DNA from: Streptococcus cuniculi
GTDB lineage: Bacteria; Bacillota; Bacilli; Lactobacillales; Streptococcaceae
Assembly: GCF_001921845.1 (NCBI RefSeq)
Contig: NZ_MSJM01000004.1
Location: 124,001 to 188,000 of the forward strand
Direction: 5' to 3'
Length of the DNA: 64,000 nucleotides
This document shows positions 1 to 13,207 of the stretch, in pieces (position 1 is the stretch's first letter; every line of letters starts with the position of its first letter). The notes under the pieces are model-generated. The model was given only the letters and a program-made list of their open reading frames with translations, had not been told where the DNA came from and made no database searches. The translations under genes were made by a program, and so were the position numbers.

Positions 1-785
1 GCCAGATAATCCTCATAAGGATCCCGCCCTTCACTTGCTGACATATCCAAGACATGGAGGATGACCCGAGTTCGCTCAATGTGGCGGAGGAACTGCGTTC
101 CCAATCCCACACCTTGGCTAGCTCCCTCAATCAATCCTGGCAAGTCTGCCACCGCAAAGGATTCACCTGACTTGGTCCGAACCATTCCGAGATTGGGCAC
201 AATGGTGGTAAAGTGATAGGCACCGATTTTAGGCTTAGCTGCTGTAATCACGCTGAGCAAGGTTGATTTCCCAACGGATGGAAAACCGACCAAGCCTACA
301 TCTGCCAAAACTTTTAATTCCAACTCTAGGTGGCGTTCTTCACCCGGCTCACCATTTTCAGAGATTTCTGGTGCTGGATTTTTCGGTGTCGCAAAGCGGA
401 TATTGCCACGACCACCACGACCACCACGAGCTACGATAAATTCCTGTCCGTGCTCAACCAAGTCCGTAATGACCTTACCTGTCTCTGCATCGCGGACAGT
501 CGTTCCTTGAGGTACGCGGACTAACAAATCCTCTGCCCCACGGCCGTGCATGCCCTTGGTCATGCCTTTTTCACCAGAGTCGGCCTTAAATTGGCGATTA
601 TAGCGGAAATCCATCAAGGTGCGTAGACCCTCATCCACGACAAAAACGACGTTGCCACCACGACCACCATCTCCGCCCCATGGACCGCCATTAGGCACGT
701 ATTTCTCCCGGCGAAAGGCCACCATGCCATCTCCACCCTTACCAGCCTTGACCTTAATCTTGGCTGTATCTAAAAACATACTCAT
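1..785 (-). CDS. obgE: GTPase Obg, 5'-terminal part (runs off the left edge)
   Basis: This is the N-terminal ~261 residues of the essential ribosome-associated GTPase Obg, which acts in 50S assembly and stress signalling. Translation starts [20 protein letters not shown], the glycine-rich Obg fold, with GGRGGRGN loops around residues 125-135. The G domain follows with the P-loop [10 protein letters not shown] and the switch/G3 region [16 protein letters not shown]. The ATG at 785 is preferred over the one at 779 because AGGTAAGAAG lies directly upstream and the MSMF start is usual in streptococci. The remaining G-domain motifs and the C-terminal domain lie outside the window. Identity is very secure. 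Confidence 0.97.
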   Translation of the reverse strand, partial: MSMFLDTAKIKVKAGKGGDGMVAFRREKYVPNGGPWGGDGGRGGNVVFVVDEGLRTLMDFRYNRQFKADSGEKGMTKGMHGRGAEDLLVRVPQGTTVRDAETGKVITDLVEHGQEFIVARGGRGGRGNIRFATPKNPAPEISENGEPGEERHLELELKVLADVGLVGFPSVGKSTLLSVITAAKPKIGAYHFTTIVPNLGMVRTKSGESFAVADLPGLIEGASQGVGLGTQFLRHIERTRVILHVLDMSASEGRDPYEDYL

Positions 786-814
786 CTTCTTACCTATTTC
801 TTCCTATTCATTTC

Positions 815-848
815 ACAAAAGAGGGGCTAGAGGAATCCTCCCAGCCCC
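815..848 (-). terminator. Rho-independent terminator after the DUF4044 peptide gene
   Basis: Read on the minus strand, GGGGCTgGGAGGat pairs with TCCTCtAGCCCC and is followed by TCTTTTG. It sits just after the stop of the 41-aa gene and before obgE, so it separates the two units. Confidence 0.75.
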
Positions 849-853
849 GCTGA

Positions 854-979
854 TTACATAATGGCACTAATCGCTGGCAAAATCAATCCAGCTAGGGTTG
901 CCAAAACCATCACAACTACAACGATGAGGGTTATTTTCTCAAATGTATTTTTCTTGTGCTGTTCTTCTCCAAACGCCAT
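854..979 (-). CDS. 41-aa DUF4044-like membrane peptide
   Basis: A short gene encoding 41 residues, beginning MAFGEEQHKKNTFEK and ending in a hydrophobic helix rich in Val, Leu and Ile (about residues 17-40). The topology is a charged N-terminus followed by a single membrane segment running to the C-terminus. This matches the small DUF4044-type proteins found next to obg in streptococci; that family assignment is from memory. The start at 979 follows a GGAGAAATC ribosome binding site. No function is known. It has its own terminator immediately downstream and sits between uvrC and obgE. Confidence 0.8.
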   Translation of the reverse strand: MAFGEEQHKKNTFEKITLIVVVVMVLATLAGLILPAISAIM

Positions 980-1048
980 GATTTCTCCTTTGTCTAATAA
1001 CTGTTCTTTCTTCTTTTCCACTCATTTTATCATGAATAGGTGAATTTT

Positions 1049-2836
1049 TCAACGCTGATCTCGTTCATTTAGCTTTTCTTTTACAGCCTGCGCCACTTTA
1101 TAAGGCACACCTGCTTCTGCAATCTCGCGAGAACTTGCTTCTTGGATATTCGTTAAGGATTTGAAATGCTTGAGTAGTGCCTGTTTGCGCTTAGGACCAA
1201 GACCTTCAATACCATCCAATTTGGAGGAGAAGGAATTTTTCGACCGCACTTGTCGGTGGAAGGTAATGGCAAAACGGTGCACCTCATCCTGAATCCGCTG
1301 CAAGAGGAAAAACTCCTGGGAATTGCGGGAAAGTGGAATCACCTGTAAGGGATTGCCGAAGAGCAAATCGTGGGTCTGGTGCTTGTCATTTTTTTGCAGA
1401 CCCGCAATGGGAATACTCATGCCCAGCTCTTGTTCAATGACTTCTTTGGCCACATTGACCTGACCTTGACCACCGTCAATGACAATCAAATCTGGTGGCG
1501 TCAAACCTTCTTTCTGGACGCGGCTATAGCGACGATACAAGACCTCTCGCATGGATGCATAGTCGTCTGGACCTTCTACTGTCTTGATTTTGTACTTGCG
1601 GTACTCTTTTTTATTTGGAACGCCATTTTCAAAGACGACCATGGCTGAGACAGGACTGGTCCCCATGATGTTGGAGTTATCAAAGGCTTCAATTCGCACT
1701 GGAGTTGGAATCCCGAGCAAACGGCCGATATTTTCAACCGCTCCCTGTGTTTTTTCCAGATTTTTCTCTAATAGGTTAAATTTCTGCTGCAAACTCACAC
1801 GCGCATTCTTGGTGGCCAACTGCACTAGCTGCTTTTTCTCACCCCGCTGAGGTTTCACCACCTTGGCATCGACCAAACTTTTGACTGCTTCTTCATCAAT
1901 GTCCTGCGGAATCAGCACTTCTTTGGGAATCAGATGTTGCTGGTTACGGTAAAACTGCCCTAGATAGGTCAGGAAATCCTCTTCTGCCTCATTGTAATAC
2001 GGAAAGAGATTGACATTGCGCTCAATCAGTTTTCCCTGACGGACGAAAAATACCTGCACACACATCCAACCTTTTTCGACATAGTAGCCAAACACATCTC
2101 GATCCTGTAAATCCTTGGCCATGACCCGTTGTTTGGTGCGCAAAGTGGAAATGGATTGCAAGAGGTCACGGTACTCCGCTGCCTTTTCAAATTCCAGATT
2201 GCTGGCTGCAGCCTGCATTTTTTCCTGTAGTTGGTGGACAATCTTATCATCATGCCCTGTCAAGAACTGGCTGACTTCGGTTGCCATCTGGGCGTAATCC
2301 GCACGACTGGGCATCTGATCCCCATGGGCTAAGCACTGTCCCAAGTGGTAATACAGGCAGTATTTGTTTTCTGGCAACTTGCATTTGCGAAATGGGTAGA
2401 GGCGCTCGAGGAGCTTCAAGGTTTGATTGGCAGCTCCGACATCTGGATAAGGACCAAAATACTGCCCACCGTCCTTGCTAACCTGACGGGTAATCATCAG
2501 GCGGGGATGCCGTTCATTGCTAATCTTGATAAAGGGGTAGGACTTGTCATCCTTGAGCATGATATTGTAGCGCGGCTTATTTTCCTGAATCAGGTTGATT
2601 TCTAAGAGTAGGGCTTCAATATTGGACTCGGTCACAATAAATTCAAAATCAGCGATTTCTGACACCAGCGCCGTTGTCTTGGTATCATGGCTCCCACGGA
2701 AATAGGAACGAACGCGGTTGCGCAGATTTTTCGCCTTCCCAACGTAAATAATCTTGCCGTATTGATTCTTATGCAGATAGCAACCCGGGCTATCTGGAAG
2801 TAATTCTAGTTTGTGTCTTATCAAATCATTCATCAT
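1049..2836 (-). CDS. uvrC: Excinuclease ABC subunit C
   Basis: UvrC makes the dual incisions in nucleotide excision repair after UvrA/UvrB damage recognition. The 595-residue product has the usual order: GIY-YIG nuclease at the N-terminus ([26 protein letters not shown] region, residues ~14-40), a UVR helical hairpin near 200-235 ([13 protein letters not shown]), the RNase H-like endonuclease with [18 protein letters not shown] and IDGGQGQ, and C-terminal helix-hairpin-helix motifs ([16 protein letters not shown]). The length fits the family. Two adjacent ATG codons at 2836 and 2833 are both possible starts and neither has a strong ribosome binding site. The gene appears to be a single unit, preceded by the terminator of the upstream gene. 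Confidence 0.97.
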   Translation of the reverse strand: MMNDLIRHKLELLPDSPGCYLHKNQYGKIIYVGKAKNLRNRVRSYFRGSHDTKTTALVSEIADFEFIVTESNIEALLLEINLIQENKPRYNIMLKDDKSYPFIKISNERHPRLMITRQVSKDGGQYFGPYPDVGAANQTLKLLERLYPFRKCKLPENKYCLYYHLGQCLAHGDQMPSRADYAQMATEVSQFLTGHDDKIVHQLQEKMQAAASNLEFEKAAEYRDLLQSISTLRTKQRVMAKDLQDRDVFGYYVEKGWMCVQVFFVRQGKLIERNVNLFPYYNEAEEDFLTYLGQFYRNQQHLIPKEVLIPQDIDEEAVKSLVDAKVVKPQRGEKKQLVQLATKNARVSLQQKFNLLEKNLEKTQGAVENIGRLLGIPTPVRIEAFDNSNIMGTSPVSAMVVFENGVPNKKEYRKYKIKTVEGPDDYASMREVLYRRYSRVQKEGLTPPDLIVIDGGQGQVNVAKEVIEQELGMSIPIAGLQKNDKHQTHDLLFGNPLQVIPLSRNSQEFFLLQRIQDEVHRFAITFHRQVRSKNSFSSKLDGIEGLGPKRKQALLKHFKSLTNIQEASSREIAEAGVPYKVAQAVKEKLNERDQR

Positions 2837-2843
2837 TCTTATT

Positions 2844-2880
2844 GTAACAAAAAAAGCAGGACTAGCCTACTTTTTTGTTA
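2844..2880 (-). terminator. Terminator overlapping the stop codon of the 139-codon ORF
   Basis: AACAAAAAAGtAGG / CCTgCTTTTTTTGTT form a near-perfect A/T-flanked hairpin with a CTAG loop. On the minus strand it ends in a T7 run, and its left arm contains the TAG stop at 2867-2869. Because the arms are symmetric it could work in both directions. Confidence 0.75.
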
Positions 2881-3286
2881 TGAAAGCAGTCACACTCTGC
2901 TTAATTCGTCCATCATCTTTTTCTTTCATTTCCAACTGCAAGTAGAGGTCTTTTAATGCTATTGCACAGTCTGTAAATACCTCCGAATCTTTTTTAGCTA
3001 GCTCCTCCAGTAAAATCAAGGCCTGCTCTCTATCCCCTCGTTTAATTAAAGACTTCATATACAATTTTCTAGCTGAGGGGAATGCCCAATGGTTCGTACA
3101 AAACTCATGGATAAGAGGTGACTCTTTTGGAAATTTCATCAATAATTTCAAGCTTTGTTCCAGATAAAATTCAAACGCATAGGACTCCTCCTGCAGATGT
3201 TGTGCCATTTTCTCAACGGTTAGTTGAAACTGCTTTTCCAGAAACTTCTGTTCTTGAAAATGGCTTGCTAAAAAATCTTCTACCAA
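2867..3286 (-). CDS. Hypothetical 139-codon ORF, probably the C-terminal part of the upstream DUF6429-like gene
   Basis: The predicted product is largely helical and charged (VEDFLASHFQEQKFLEKQF at the start; KRGDREQALILLEELAKKDSE near residue 82), resembling a TPR-like or helical-repeat tail. I do not recognise a family. The reading frame opens with TTG and no convincing ribosome binding site, and it overlaps the end of the preceding gene by 74 bases. If one base were restored near 3290-3300, the upstream product would read ...EKYGIE-KIVPLVEDFLAS... without a stop. The simplest view is therefore one gene broken by a one-base deletion or read by frameshifting. A separate overlapping gene cannot be excluded. 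Confidence 0.5.
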   Translation of the reverse strand: MVEDFLASHFQEQKFLEKQFQLTVEKMAQHLQEESYAFEFYLEQSLKLLMKFPKESPLIHEFCTNHWAFPSARKLYMKSLIKRGDREQALILLEELAKKDSEVFTDCAIALKDLYLQLEMKEKDDGRIKQSVTAFITKK

Positions 3287-3554
3287 AGGGACAATCTTCT
3301 ATCCCGTATTTCTCAAGCAAATCTTGTGCCTTTTGCAGTCCTTCGTCTGTTAAATACAAAGATTTTGAGCGGAAACTCCCTTGATCAATCCAGCCCAATT
3401 CATCTAAGCTATTTAAAACATCGAAGTCATATCCTTTCCAAGAACGGTAGCTCCTTGCAGTTTCAAAGGGTTCATTTTCTGAAAAATGTGTCAAATAAGC
3501 TAAAAGCAAGGTTAATTCTTTTATTGCATGTGAAGCTGGGATTTTCTGTGTCAT
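3213..3554 (-). CDS. DUF6429-like helical protein, likely truncated by a frameshift
   Basis: The product is 113 residues. Residues ~10-80 (IKELTLLLAYLTHF, WKGYDFDVLNSLDELGWI, KSLYLTDEGLQKAQDLLEKYGI) resemble a compact winged-helix-like DUF6429 domain. After KYGIED the sequence loses character (CPFGRRFFSKPFSRTEV), while the next frame continues with plausible helical protein. This is why I suspect a one-base frameshift near 3290-3300. The start at 3554 is chosen for the strong AGGAG six bases upstream; the open frame to 3809 is antisense to, or overlaps, the carboxypeptidase gene. It lies 79 bases downstream of that gene. Function unknown. Confidence 0.6.
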   Translation of the reverse strand: MTQKIPASHAIKELTLLLAYLTHFSENEPFETARSYRSWKGYDFDVLNSLDELGWIDQGSFRSKSLYLTDEGLQKAQDLLEKYGIEDCPFGRRFFSKPFSRTEVSGKAVSTNR

Positions 3555-3633
3555 ACTTTTTCTCCTTGGAAAACGTTTACTCTTTCCTTCAACTAAATGA
3601 GGGTAGACAGGCCTCCCTCCAAAATACAACTCT

Positions 3634-4371
3634 TTAATTTTCATAATCCCCACCCGGCACGCCGAAGTATTCTTCCAGCGTTTGACCGGATTGGTAGATG
3701 TCTGTCGCTTCTTTTCCGATATAGCGGATATGCCAAGATTCGGGCATATAGCCTGTACTATGTTCTTTCTCAGGAAGATAACGGACAATAAAGCCATATT
3801 CATGGGCATGATCAGCCAGCCATTTGGTCGCTTTAGGCTCTGTTAGGAGCGCACCACTACTGTCTAAAACATCGTAAGCAAGGCCTGTCTGGTGCTCGCT
3901 GTAGCCTGCTCTTGCAGAATAACGATCGGCATTTTCCTTACCGTCGTTTGCTACGTAGGATTGGTAGAGATTGGCCTGCGTTTCGTAGGAACGAAAACCG
4001 CTGTAGTTGGTCGTTGAAACATCGTAGCCTAGAGAATACATCTTGGCTACAATCTCACGAAAGGCAGACACGGCTTCTGGAATTTCACCGGGCGCATAGT
4101 CGCTTGAGAGGGGATGCTTTTTATTGACAATGATAACCTCGCCATACTTGCCCTGAACGCTGTAATAAGAGCCGTTGAAAGCAGCCTTTTTCTCTTCTGA
4201 ATTCGCTAGTGTTTCCTGCGCCACATCGCTAGATGATACGCTGCTCTCACTCGCGACTTGTGAGGTAGGTGCAGGGCTTGTCTCGTCTGCTGGTTTCTCC
4301 TTTTCCTGCCCACAGGCCACCAATACTAAGGTACTTAAGGAAAGCAAACAAAGCAATTGTTTATGTTTCAT
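3634..4371 (-). CDS. ldcB: D-alanyl-D-alanine / LD-carboxypeptidase lipoprotein (VanY/LdcB type)
   Basis: This is a cell-envelope peptidase expected to trim the stem peptides of peptidoglycan outside the membrane. The 245-residue product starts MKHKQLLCLLSLSTLVLVAC, a lipoprotein signal with lipobox LVAC. A Ser/Thr/Glu-rich linker follows to about residue 70. The VanY metallopeptidase fold has SGFRSYETQANLYQSYV, the zinc-binding SEHQTGLAYDV (His and Asp ligands) and WHIRY (third His). I prefer ATG 4371 to GTG 4380 because AGAGGAAG is eight bases upstream of it. Streptococcal homologues act as LD-carboxypeptidases on tetrapeptides; DD activity is the alternative, and I cannot decide from sequence. 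Confidence 0.85.
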   Translation of the reverse strand: MKHKQLLCLLSLSTLVLVACGQEKEKPADETSPAPTSQVASESSVSSSDVAQETLANSEEKKAAFNGSYYSVQGKYGEVIIVNKKHPLSSDYAPGEIPEAVSAFREIVAKMYSLGYDVSTTNYSGFRSYETQANLYQSYVANDGKENADRYSARAGYSEHQTGLAYDVLDSSGALLTEPKATKWLADHAHEYGFIVRYLPEKEHSTGYMPESWHIRYIGKEATDIYQSGQTLEEYFGVPGGDYEN

Positions 4372-4456
4372 ACTACTCACTTCCTCTGTTATGCTATTTC
4401 TATGCTATTGACGATATCATAGCCATTATAGCACGTATGCCCTTCTTCGTAAAGTA

Positions 4457-4490
4457 GAGATACAAAAAGAGGCTAGCACACGGCCAGCTC
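4457..4490 (-). terminator. Terminator downstream of the GH1 pair
   Basis: On the minus strand GAGCTGGC CGTGT GCTAGCCTC is followed by TTTTTG. The stem has one bulge but good G/C content, and it lies 25 bases after the stop of the GH1 gene ending at 4515. Confidence 0.6.
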
Positions 4491-4514
4491 CTTCATGTTG
4501 TTAACGCAACAGCA

Positions 4515-7458
<2,944 letters not shown>

Positions 7459-7491
7459 CTAACATGATTCGTCATCGATTTAAACAAATGA

Positions 7492-8331
7492 TTATAATAA
7501 GCCTAATTTATCAAAGGCCTTGTACAAACCGTCTTGATTGACATCATCTGTTACCACGTCTGCCATGGCTAAAATCTCTGGTCCACCATTTCCCATGGCC
7601 ACTCCAATGGCACAATATTCCAACATCGGAATATCAACTTTGGCATCTCCAAAGGCAATAGTCGCTTCTTGGCTCAGATTCAGATGCTTCAAGAGGATAT
7701 CAATCGCATAGTCCTTGGTGATATTGGTCACTCCCAAATCACCAAAGAGCGCTGTTTCTCCGCGTCCTCCCCAGGTGCCAGCCTTGAGATGCGGAAAGGC
7801 AAGTTTTGAATCCAAATGGTCCTGATAGGTATCTAAGATAAAGCTGATTTTATTGACATCATCACGATACAACTCTCCATCAAGAACCAGGCCGTGAAGC
7901 ACTTCTGTCACTTCCAAGTGCTCGATTTCCTCTGCAACTTGTCCCTTGCGTAGCATATAGGTCTGAAGCACGGGTTTCGCTTTTTCTACAAATCCCCTGC
8001 TTGCAAACAGACCATTATTGCTCTCCAGATAGAACTCTAAGCCTCTTTCTTCCAGCCAGTCGACAATAGCATGGCTATCTGCTGCTGAAAGGGACTGGTG
8101 AAGCAATACTTGCCCCTGATGTTCGAGGTATGCTCCGTTCCCACCAATTAGACCATCCAGACCAATCGCCCATAATTCAGGTTGAATTTCTGCTCGGCTA
8201 CGCCCTGTACACATATAGACGAAATGCCCGTTTTTTCTTGCCTGTTGGATAGCTGTAATCGCTGACTCTGGAATCTTATTTTCATAGTCTACCAGCGTCC
8301 CATCTACATCTAGAAAAATGATTTTTTGCAT
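7492..8331 (-). CDS. Cof-type HAD-superfamily phosphatase
   Basis: A 279-residue cytoplasmic phosphatase of the HAD IIB (Cof/YidA) group, expected to dephosphorylate sugar phosphates, flavin mononucleotide or similar. Motif I is FLDVDGTLVD near residue 6, motif II CTGRSR near 42, and motif III/IV is GDAKVDIPMLEYC near the C-terminus, with a large cap between. I choose ATG 8331 because GGAG sits six bases upstream and the stop of the preceding gene is one base away; an ATG at 8343 would overlap that gene. The close coupling suggests translation linked to the histidine phosphatase gene. The specific substrate cannot be read from sequence. Confidence 0.85.
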   Translation of the reverse strand: MQKIIFLDVDGTLVDYENKIPESAITAIQQARKNGHFVYMCTGRSRAEIQPELWAIGLDGLIGGNGAYLEHQGQVLLHQSLSAADSHAIVDWLEERGLEFYLESNNGLFASRGFVEKAKPVLQTYMLRKGQVAEEIEHLEVTEVLHGLVLDGELYRDDVNKISFILDTYQDHLDSKLAFPHLKAGTWGGRGETALFGDLGVTNITKDYAIDILLKHLNLSQEATIAFGDAKVDIPMLEYCAIGVAMGNGGPEILAMADVVTDDVNQDGLYKAFDKLGLL

Positions 8332-8332
8332 C

Positions 8333-8944
8333 TTATTCTCCATCTTTAAAGGGATACACCTTGAAGTCTTCAGCCGGAAGGGTCACTTCTATCAGGGTCA
8401 AGTTCTCATCAGTCAAGGTCCATTTCATAATGGCACAGTTGCTCAGCCATACATTTGGCGGGAATTCAATGTTCAACAATTGAATCAAGCCCCACATGGC
8501 TGCTCCATGGCTAACAAATAAGCAAGGATCTTCATGATGCGCCATCGTATCGACCAGTGTCTGGCGGACACGTTTGCCAACTTCAATGATGTCCTCTCCA
8601 CCAAATGGAACGAGCAAATCTTCAAAGGAAGTGGCATTTGGTCGATGTTGGGGCAATAACATCTCAGGTTGGGCTTCAAAACGGCCAAAATTCATTTCTT
8701 TAATGCCCTTTAGTTGCGTGACATTGTCTGTTTTAGCGACAATTTTTGCTGTATCCGTTGCCCGTTCTTGGGTGGAGCTGTAAACCGCTTCAAAATCGAT
8801 TCCCTTATCTGCAAAATAGTCTGCAACGGCTTGGGCTTGAGCAATGCCCTTTTCTGTCAGGGGAGAATCCGACCAGCCTTGCACACGGTTTTGTGTGTTA
8901 AAGAGGGTTTCTCCATGTCTCATAAGATAAAAAAACTTTTCCAC
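8333..8944 (-). CDS. Histidine phosphatase family protein (phosphoglycerate-mutase-like)
   Basis: The 203-residue product has the phosphohistidine signature LMRHGETLFNTQNRVQGW at its start, the second-arginine region SSTQERATDTA, EMNFGRFEAQ and the second catalytic histidine in FVSHGAAMWGL. The family contains cofactor-dependent mutases and broad phosphatases. The length and GRFEAQPE pattern fit the phosphatase type rather than glycolytic GpmA. The start is set at GTG 8944 because AAGGA lies six bases before it; an upstream GTG at 8968 has no ribosome binding site. It is the first of a tightly packed pair with the HAD phosphatase. Confidence 0.82.
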   Translation of the reverse strand: MEKFFYLMRHGETLFNTQNRVQGWSDSPLTEKGIAQAQAVADYFADKGIDFEAVYSSTQERATDTAKIVAKTDNVTQLKGIKEMNFGRFEAQPEMLLPQHRPNATSFEDLLVPFGGEDIIEVGKRVRQTLVDTMAHHEDPCLFVSHGAAMWGLIQLLNIEFPPNVWLSNCAIMKWTLTDENLTLIEVTLPAEDFKVYPFKDGE

Positions 8945-9004
8945 TATCTGTCCTTTCTGTTCAAACACCTCGAAAAGCTGTCTTTGCGGGGAGGAATGAA
9001 TTTC

Positions 9005-9982
9005 TTAGCTGTGCCCAACAATCGGGTGTGGGAGGTACAATTCTTCGAGATAGCTCATCTCTTCATCGCTTAAGCTGACATCAAAAGCACCCAGATAATC
9101 ATCCAAATAGTGCGCTTTCGTAACACCTACAATTGGAGCTACTACACCTTTCTTCCATAGCCAGGCTAGCGCAATTTGGGCACGAGAACAGCCTTTCTTC
9201 TCTGCCAAATCGGCTACCCTCTCCGCAATTTTTTGATCTTCTGTTTGCGTGCGGTCGTACTTCATCTGGGCAACTTTATCAGATTGACTGCGCTCTGTTT
9301 GAGCATTCCAATCACGAACCAGCCGTCCTGCCGCTAAGGGACTGTAGGGCACTAAGCCTACTCCCATATCCTGACAAAGAGGAATCATTTCACGCTCTTC
9401 CTCACGATAGAGGAGATTATAGTGATTTTGCATAACTGAAAACGGTGTCCAGCCATGTTTATCAGCCACATACTGAGCTTTCTGGAATTGCCAGGCATGC
9501 ATAGAAGAAGCCCCTAGATACAAGACCTTTCCTTGTCGCACCAAATCGTTCAAGGCAGACATGGTCTCTTCAATCGGAGTCTGATCATCCCAGCGGTGAA
9601 TATACAAGAGATCGATGTAATCCATTCCCAAGCGTTGCAAACTCTGGTCCACCTGACTGATGATGTGTTTGCGTGACAAGCCGCCACCATTTGGCCCCTC
9701 AAACATCTGTCCATGAACCTTGGTCGCAAGAACGATTTCATCTCGCCGTGCTGACTGCTTAAGAACCTTTCCCATGTACTCTTCACTTGTCCCTAGCGAA
9801 TAAACATTTGCAGTATCAAAGAAATTGATTCCCACATCCAAGGCCTTACGGAGAATCGTTTTGGTCTCTGCTTGATCCAGTACCCAACTGTGAATCCACT
9901 TGCTAGGGTCACCAAAGCTCATACCACCCAGACAAATTTTTGATACTTCTAAACCTGTATTCCCTAATTTACTGTATTCCAT
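9005..9982 (-). CDS. Aldo/keto reductase (YajO/Tas-type)
   Basis: A 325-residue NADPH-dependent aldo/keto reductase. The start MEYSKLGNTGLEVSKICLGG is typical of AKR subfamilies related to YajO and Gre3. The catalytic tetrad is visible: Asp and Tyr in FFDTANVYSLGTSE (residues ~55-68), Lys in VLATKVHG, and His in YIHRWDDQTP. The C-terminal cofactor region APIVGVTKAHYLDDYLGA is complete. It sits upstream of the two phosphatase genes in the same direction. The physiological substrate is unknown; reduction of carbonyl stress products or sugar aldehydes is an inference from the family. Confidence 0.87.
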   Translation of the reverse strand: MEYSKLGNTGLEVSKICLGGMSFGDPSKWIHSWVLDQAETKTILRKALDVGINFFDTANVYSLGTSEEYMGKVLKQSARRDEIVLATKVHGQMFEGPNGGGLSRKHIISQVDQSLQRLGMDYIDLLYIHRWDDQTPIEETMSALNDLVRQGKVLYLGASSMHAWQFQKAQYVADKHGWTPFSVMQNHYNLLYREEEREMIPLCQDMGVGLVPYSPLAAGRLVRDWNAQTERSQSDKVAQMKYDRTQTEDQKIAERVADLAEKKGCSRAQIALAWLWKKGVVAPIVGVTKAHYLDDYLGAFDVSLSDEEMSYLEELYLPHPIVGHS

Positions 9983-10010
9983 TCCATCTTACCCTACTTT
10001 CTATGAAAAT

Positions 10011-10137
10011 GGGAGTGAAACAGAAGTCGTGATTTCCTAGAAATTGACTTTCGTGTTTCACACCCACCAGGTTGTCTAACTGTTAGATCTATGAATGTTT
10101 AACGAGGTTAGGCACTTTCGTCCTACTCCCTTTTTAT
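10011..10137. repeat. Imperfect intergenic inverted repeat (GGGxGTGxxACA type)
   Basis: GGGAGTGAAACAGAA at 10011 is mirrored by TTTCGTGTTTCACACCC ending at 10065, and a third related arm, TTTCGTCCTACTCCC, ends near 10133. The layout resembles the GGGGTGGGACA...GTCCCACTCCC element at 60599-60655, so it is probably a degenerate copy of a dispersed intergenic hairpin. It may serve as the terminator of the GH1 gene at 10144, since arms close to the gene are followed by sequence running into the next unit. Confidence 0.5.
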
Positions 10138-10143
10138 AGCATT

Positions 10144-11808
<1,665 letters not shown>

Positions 11809-12699
11809 ATGCCTGATAACACCCTACTTCCCTGCTATTTTCAAGAAATACAAGTCATCAACCAGCGACCAGATATTCTCTTTCATTGGCACCAAGAAAT
11901 GGAAATCCACTATATCCATCGAGGAAGCGGACGCTTCCATATTGATTCTGATTTTTTCAATAGTCAAGCTGGTGATATCATCCTTATCCGCCCCAACGGA
12001 ATGCACTCCATTCATCCGCTAGAAAAGGTCGATGAACCGCATCGCTTTGACGTCTTTCGTTTTCATCTAGATTTCTTGGGCCAATCCATGGTCGACCAAG
12101 CCAGTCTACACTACCTCCAGCCCTTGCAAAATGGACAGTTCAAATTTGTCCCCTGTATTAAGCCCTCTATGCCTGGCTATTCAGAAATCAAGGCCTGCTT
12201 CTTTGCCATCATCGAGCTCATCAAGCAGGAAGATTCCTACTTTGAACTCATGCTCAAGGCCAAACTCAATGAATTGGTCTACCTGCTCTTTTGCCACCAG
12301 TACGTAGTCAAAAAGAATACCAACGATATGTATCGGAAAAATGAAACCCTGCGTTTTCTCATTGATTTCATTAACCAACACTATGTGGAACCCTTGAGCA
12401 TTGCCCAATTGGCTGAACTAAGCGGATACAGTAAGCCTCATTTCATGGCCATGTTTAAACAATACACTGGCTCATCTTGTACGGATTTTATCATTCAAGT
12501 CCGCCTGAGCAAGGCCTGCGATCTATTGACCAACACAACCAAGTCCATCTTGGAAATCGCTACAGAAGTCGGTTTTCATAACCTATCCAACTTCAACCGT
12601 CAGTTTAAAAAACTCTATCATCTCACACCCAAAGCCTATAGGAGCCTTGAGAAGAAACCAAACTATGTCGGTCCCTATCCCAACGCTCCGAGACTCTAA
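11809..12699 (+). CDS. AraC-family transcriptional regulator with cupin sensor domain
   Basis: The 296-residue product has an N-terminal cupin-like effector domain with HWHQEMEIHYIHRGSG and GDIILIRPNGMHSIHP (residues ~25-80). A C-terminal AraC DNA-binding domain follows, with two helix-turn-helix units: LSIAQLAELSGYSKPHFMAMFKQ and ILEIATEVGFHNLSNFNRQFK. The start ATG 11809 follows GAAAGGA; the earlier TTG at 11794 lies inside the ribosome binding site and is rejected. It is the only plus-strand regulatory gene here and diverges from GH1 copy 3. It is probably a beta-glucoside-responsive activator of that gene, by context only. Confidence 0.88.
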   Translation: MPDNTLLPCYFQEIQVINQRPDILFHWHQEMEIHYIHRGSGRFHIDSDFFNSQAGDIILIRPNGMHSIHPLEKVDEPHRFDVFRFHLDFLGQSMVDQASLHYLQPLQNGQFKFVPCIKPSMPGYSEIKACFFAIIELIKQEDSYFELMLKAKLNELVYLLFCHQYVVKKNTNDMYRKNETLRFLIDFINQHYVEPLSIAQLAELSGYSKPHFMAMFKQYTGSSCTDFIIQVRLSKACDLLTNTTKSILEIATEVGFHNLSNFNRQFKKLYHLTPKAYRSLEKKPNYVGPYPNAPRL

Positions 12700-13153
12700 G
12701 TATCGAATCTTTCTTAAGATTTCAATTCAGAAGGGAAAACTGGCCTTTATCGCCCAAGATTTCAATACAAAGAAAATCATCACCATTCTTGATAATAGAA
12801 GATAATCGACTATTCGCAATTACTTTTTCAAATACTCGAAAGAAGCTCATGAAAAGGTTAAAATTGTCACTATGGACATGTCTGGCAACTACATTCCTCT
12901 AATCAAACTGCTTCGCTCTCCAATTTTTAGGCTCAGGCGAAACAGTCTATTCCCAGACTGTTTCACTCCCAAACGCTAAAATTGTTCTCGATCGCTTCCA
13001 CATCGTCCAACACATGAGCAGAGCAATGAATCATTTAAAGACATCAAGCGAAATGCTTTTGGCTACAGGAACTTTGACAACTTTAAAAAACGCATCTCCC
13101 TCGCCCTGAACATCAAAAAAGAGAAAACGAAGTTCGTCTCCTCTCGTGTTTAG
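12700..13153 (+). pseudogene. ISL3-family transposase remnant
   Basis: Three conserved ISL3 (IS1167/IS1193-like) segments can be read in different frames. The first is QKGKLAFIAQDFNTKKI followed by an in-frame TAA where NRRQST is expected. The second is VTMDMSGNYIPLI followed by PNAKIVLDRFHIVQHMSRAMNH after a frameshift. The third is the C-terminal IKRNAFGYRNFDNFKKRI, which ends SRV-stop at 13151. The N-terminal DNA-binding part and a large central block are missing, so it is inactive. A short run after the stop (ACCCACTACAGTTGACAAA) resembles the right end of such elements. It marks an old insertion between the AraC gene and the SUFU gene. Confidence 0.85.
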
Positions 13154-13207
13154 TTATAAGTCACCCACTACAGTTGACAAAGTGCCAGTACTAGTCAATG
13201 TATTACC

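Noticed and set aside
3565..3590. Possible CcpA cre site (GGAAAACGTTTAC) near the DUF6429-like gene
   Set aside because: One extra base disrupts the consensus and it overlaps a ribosome binding site and upstream spacer with no sugar gene.
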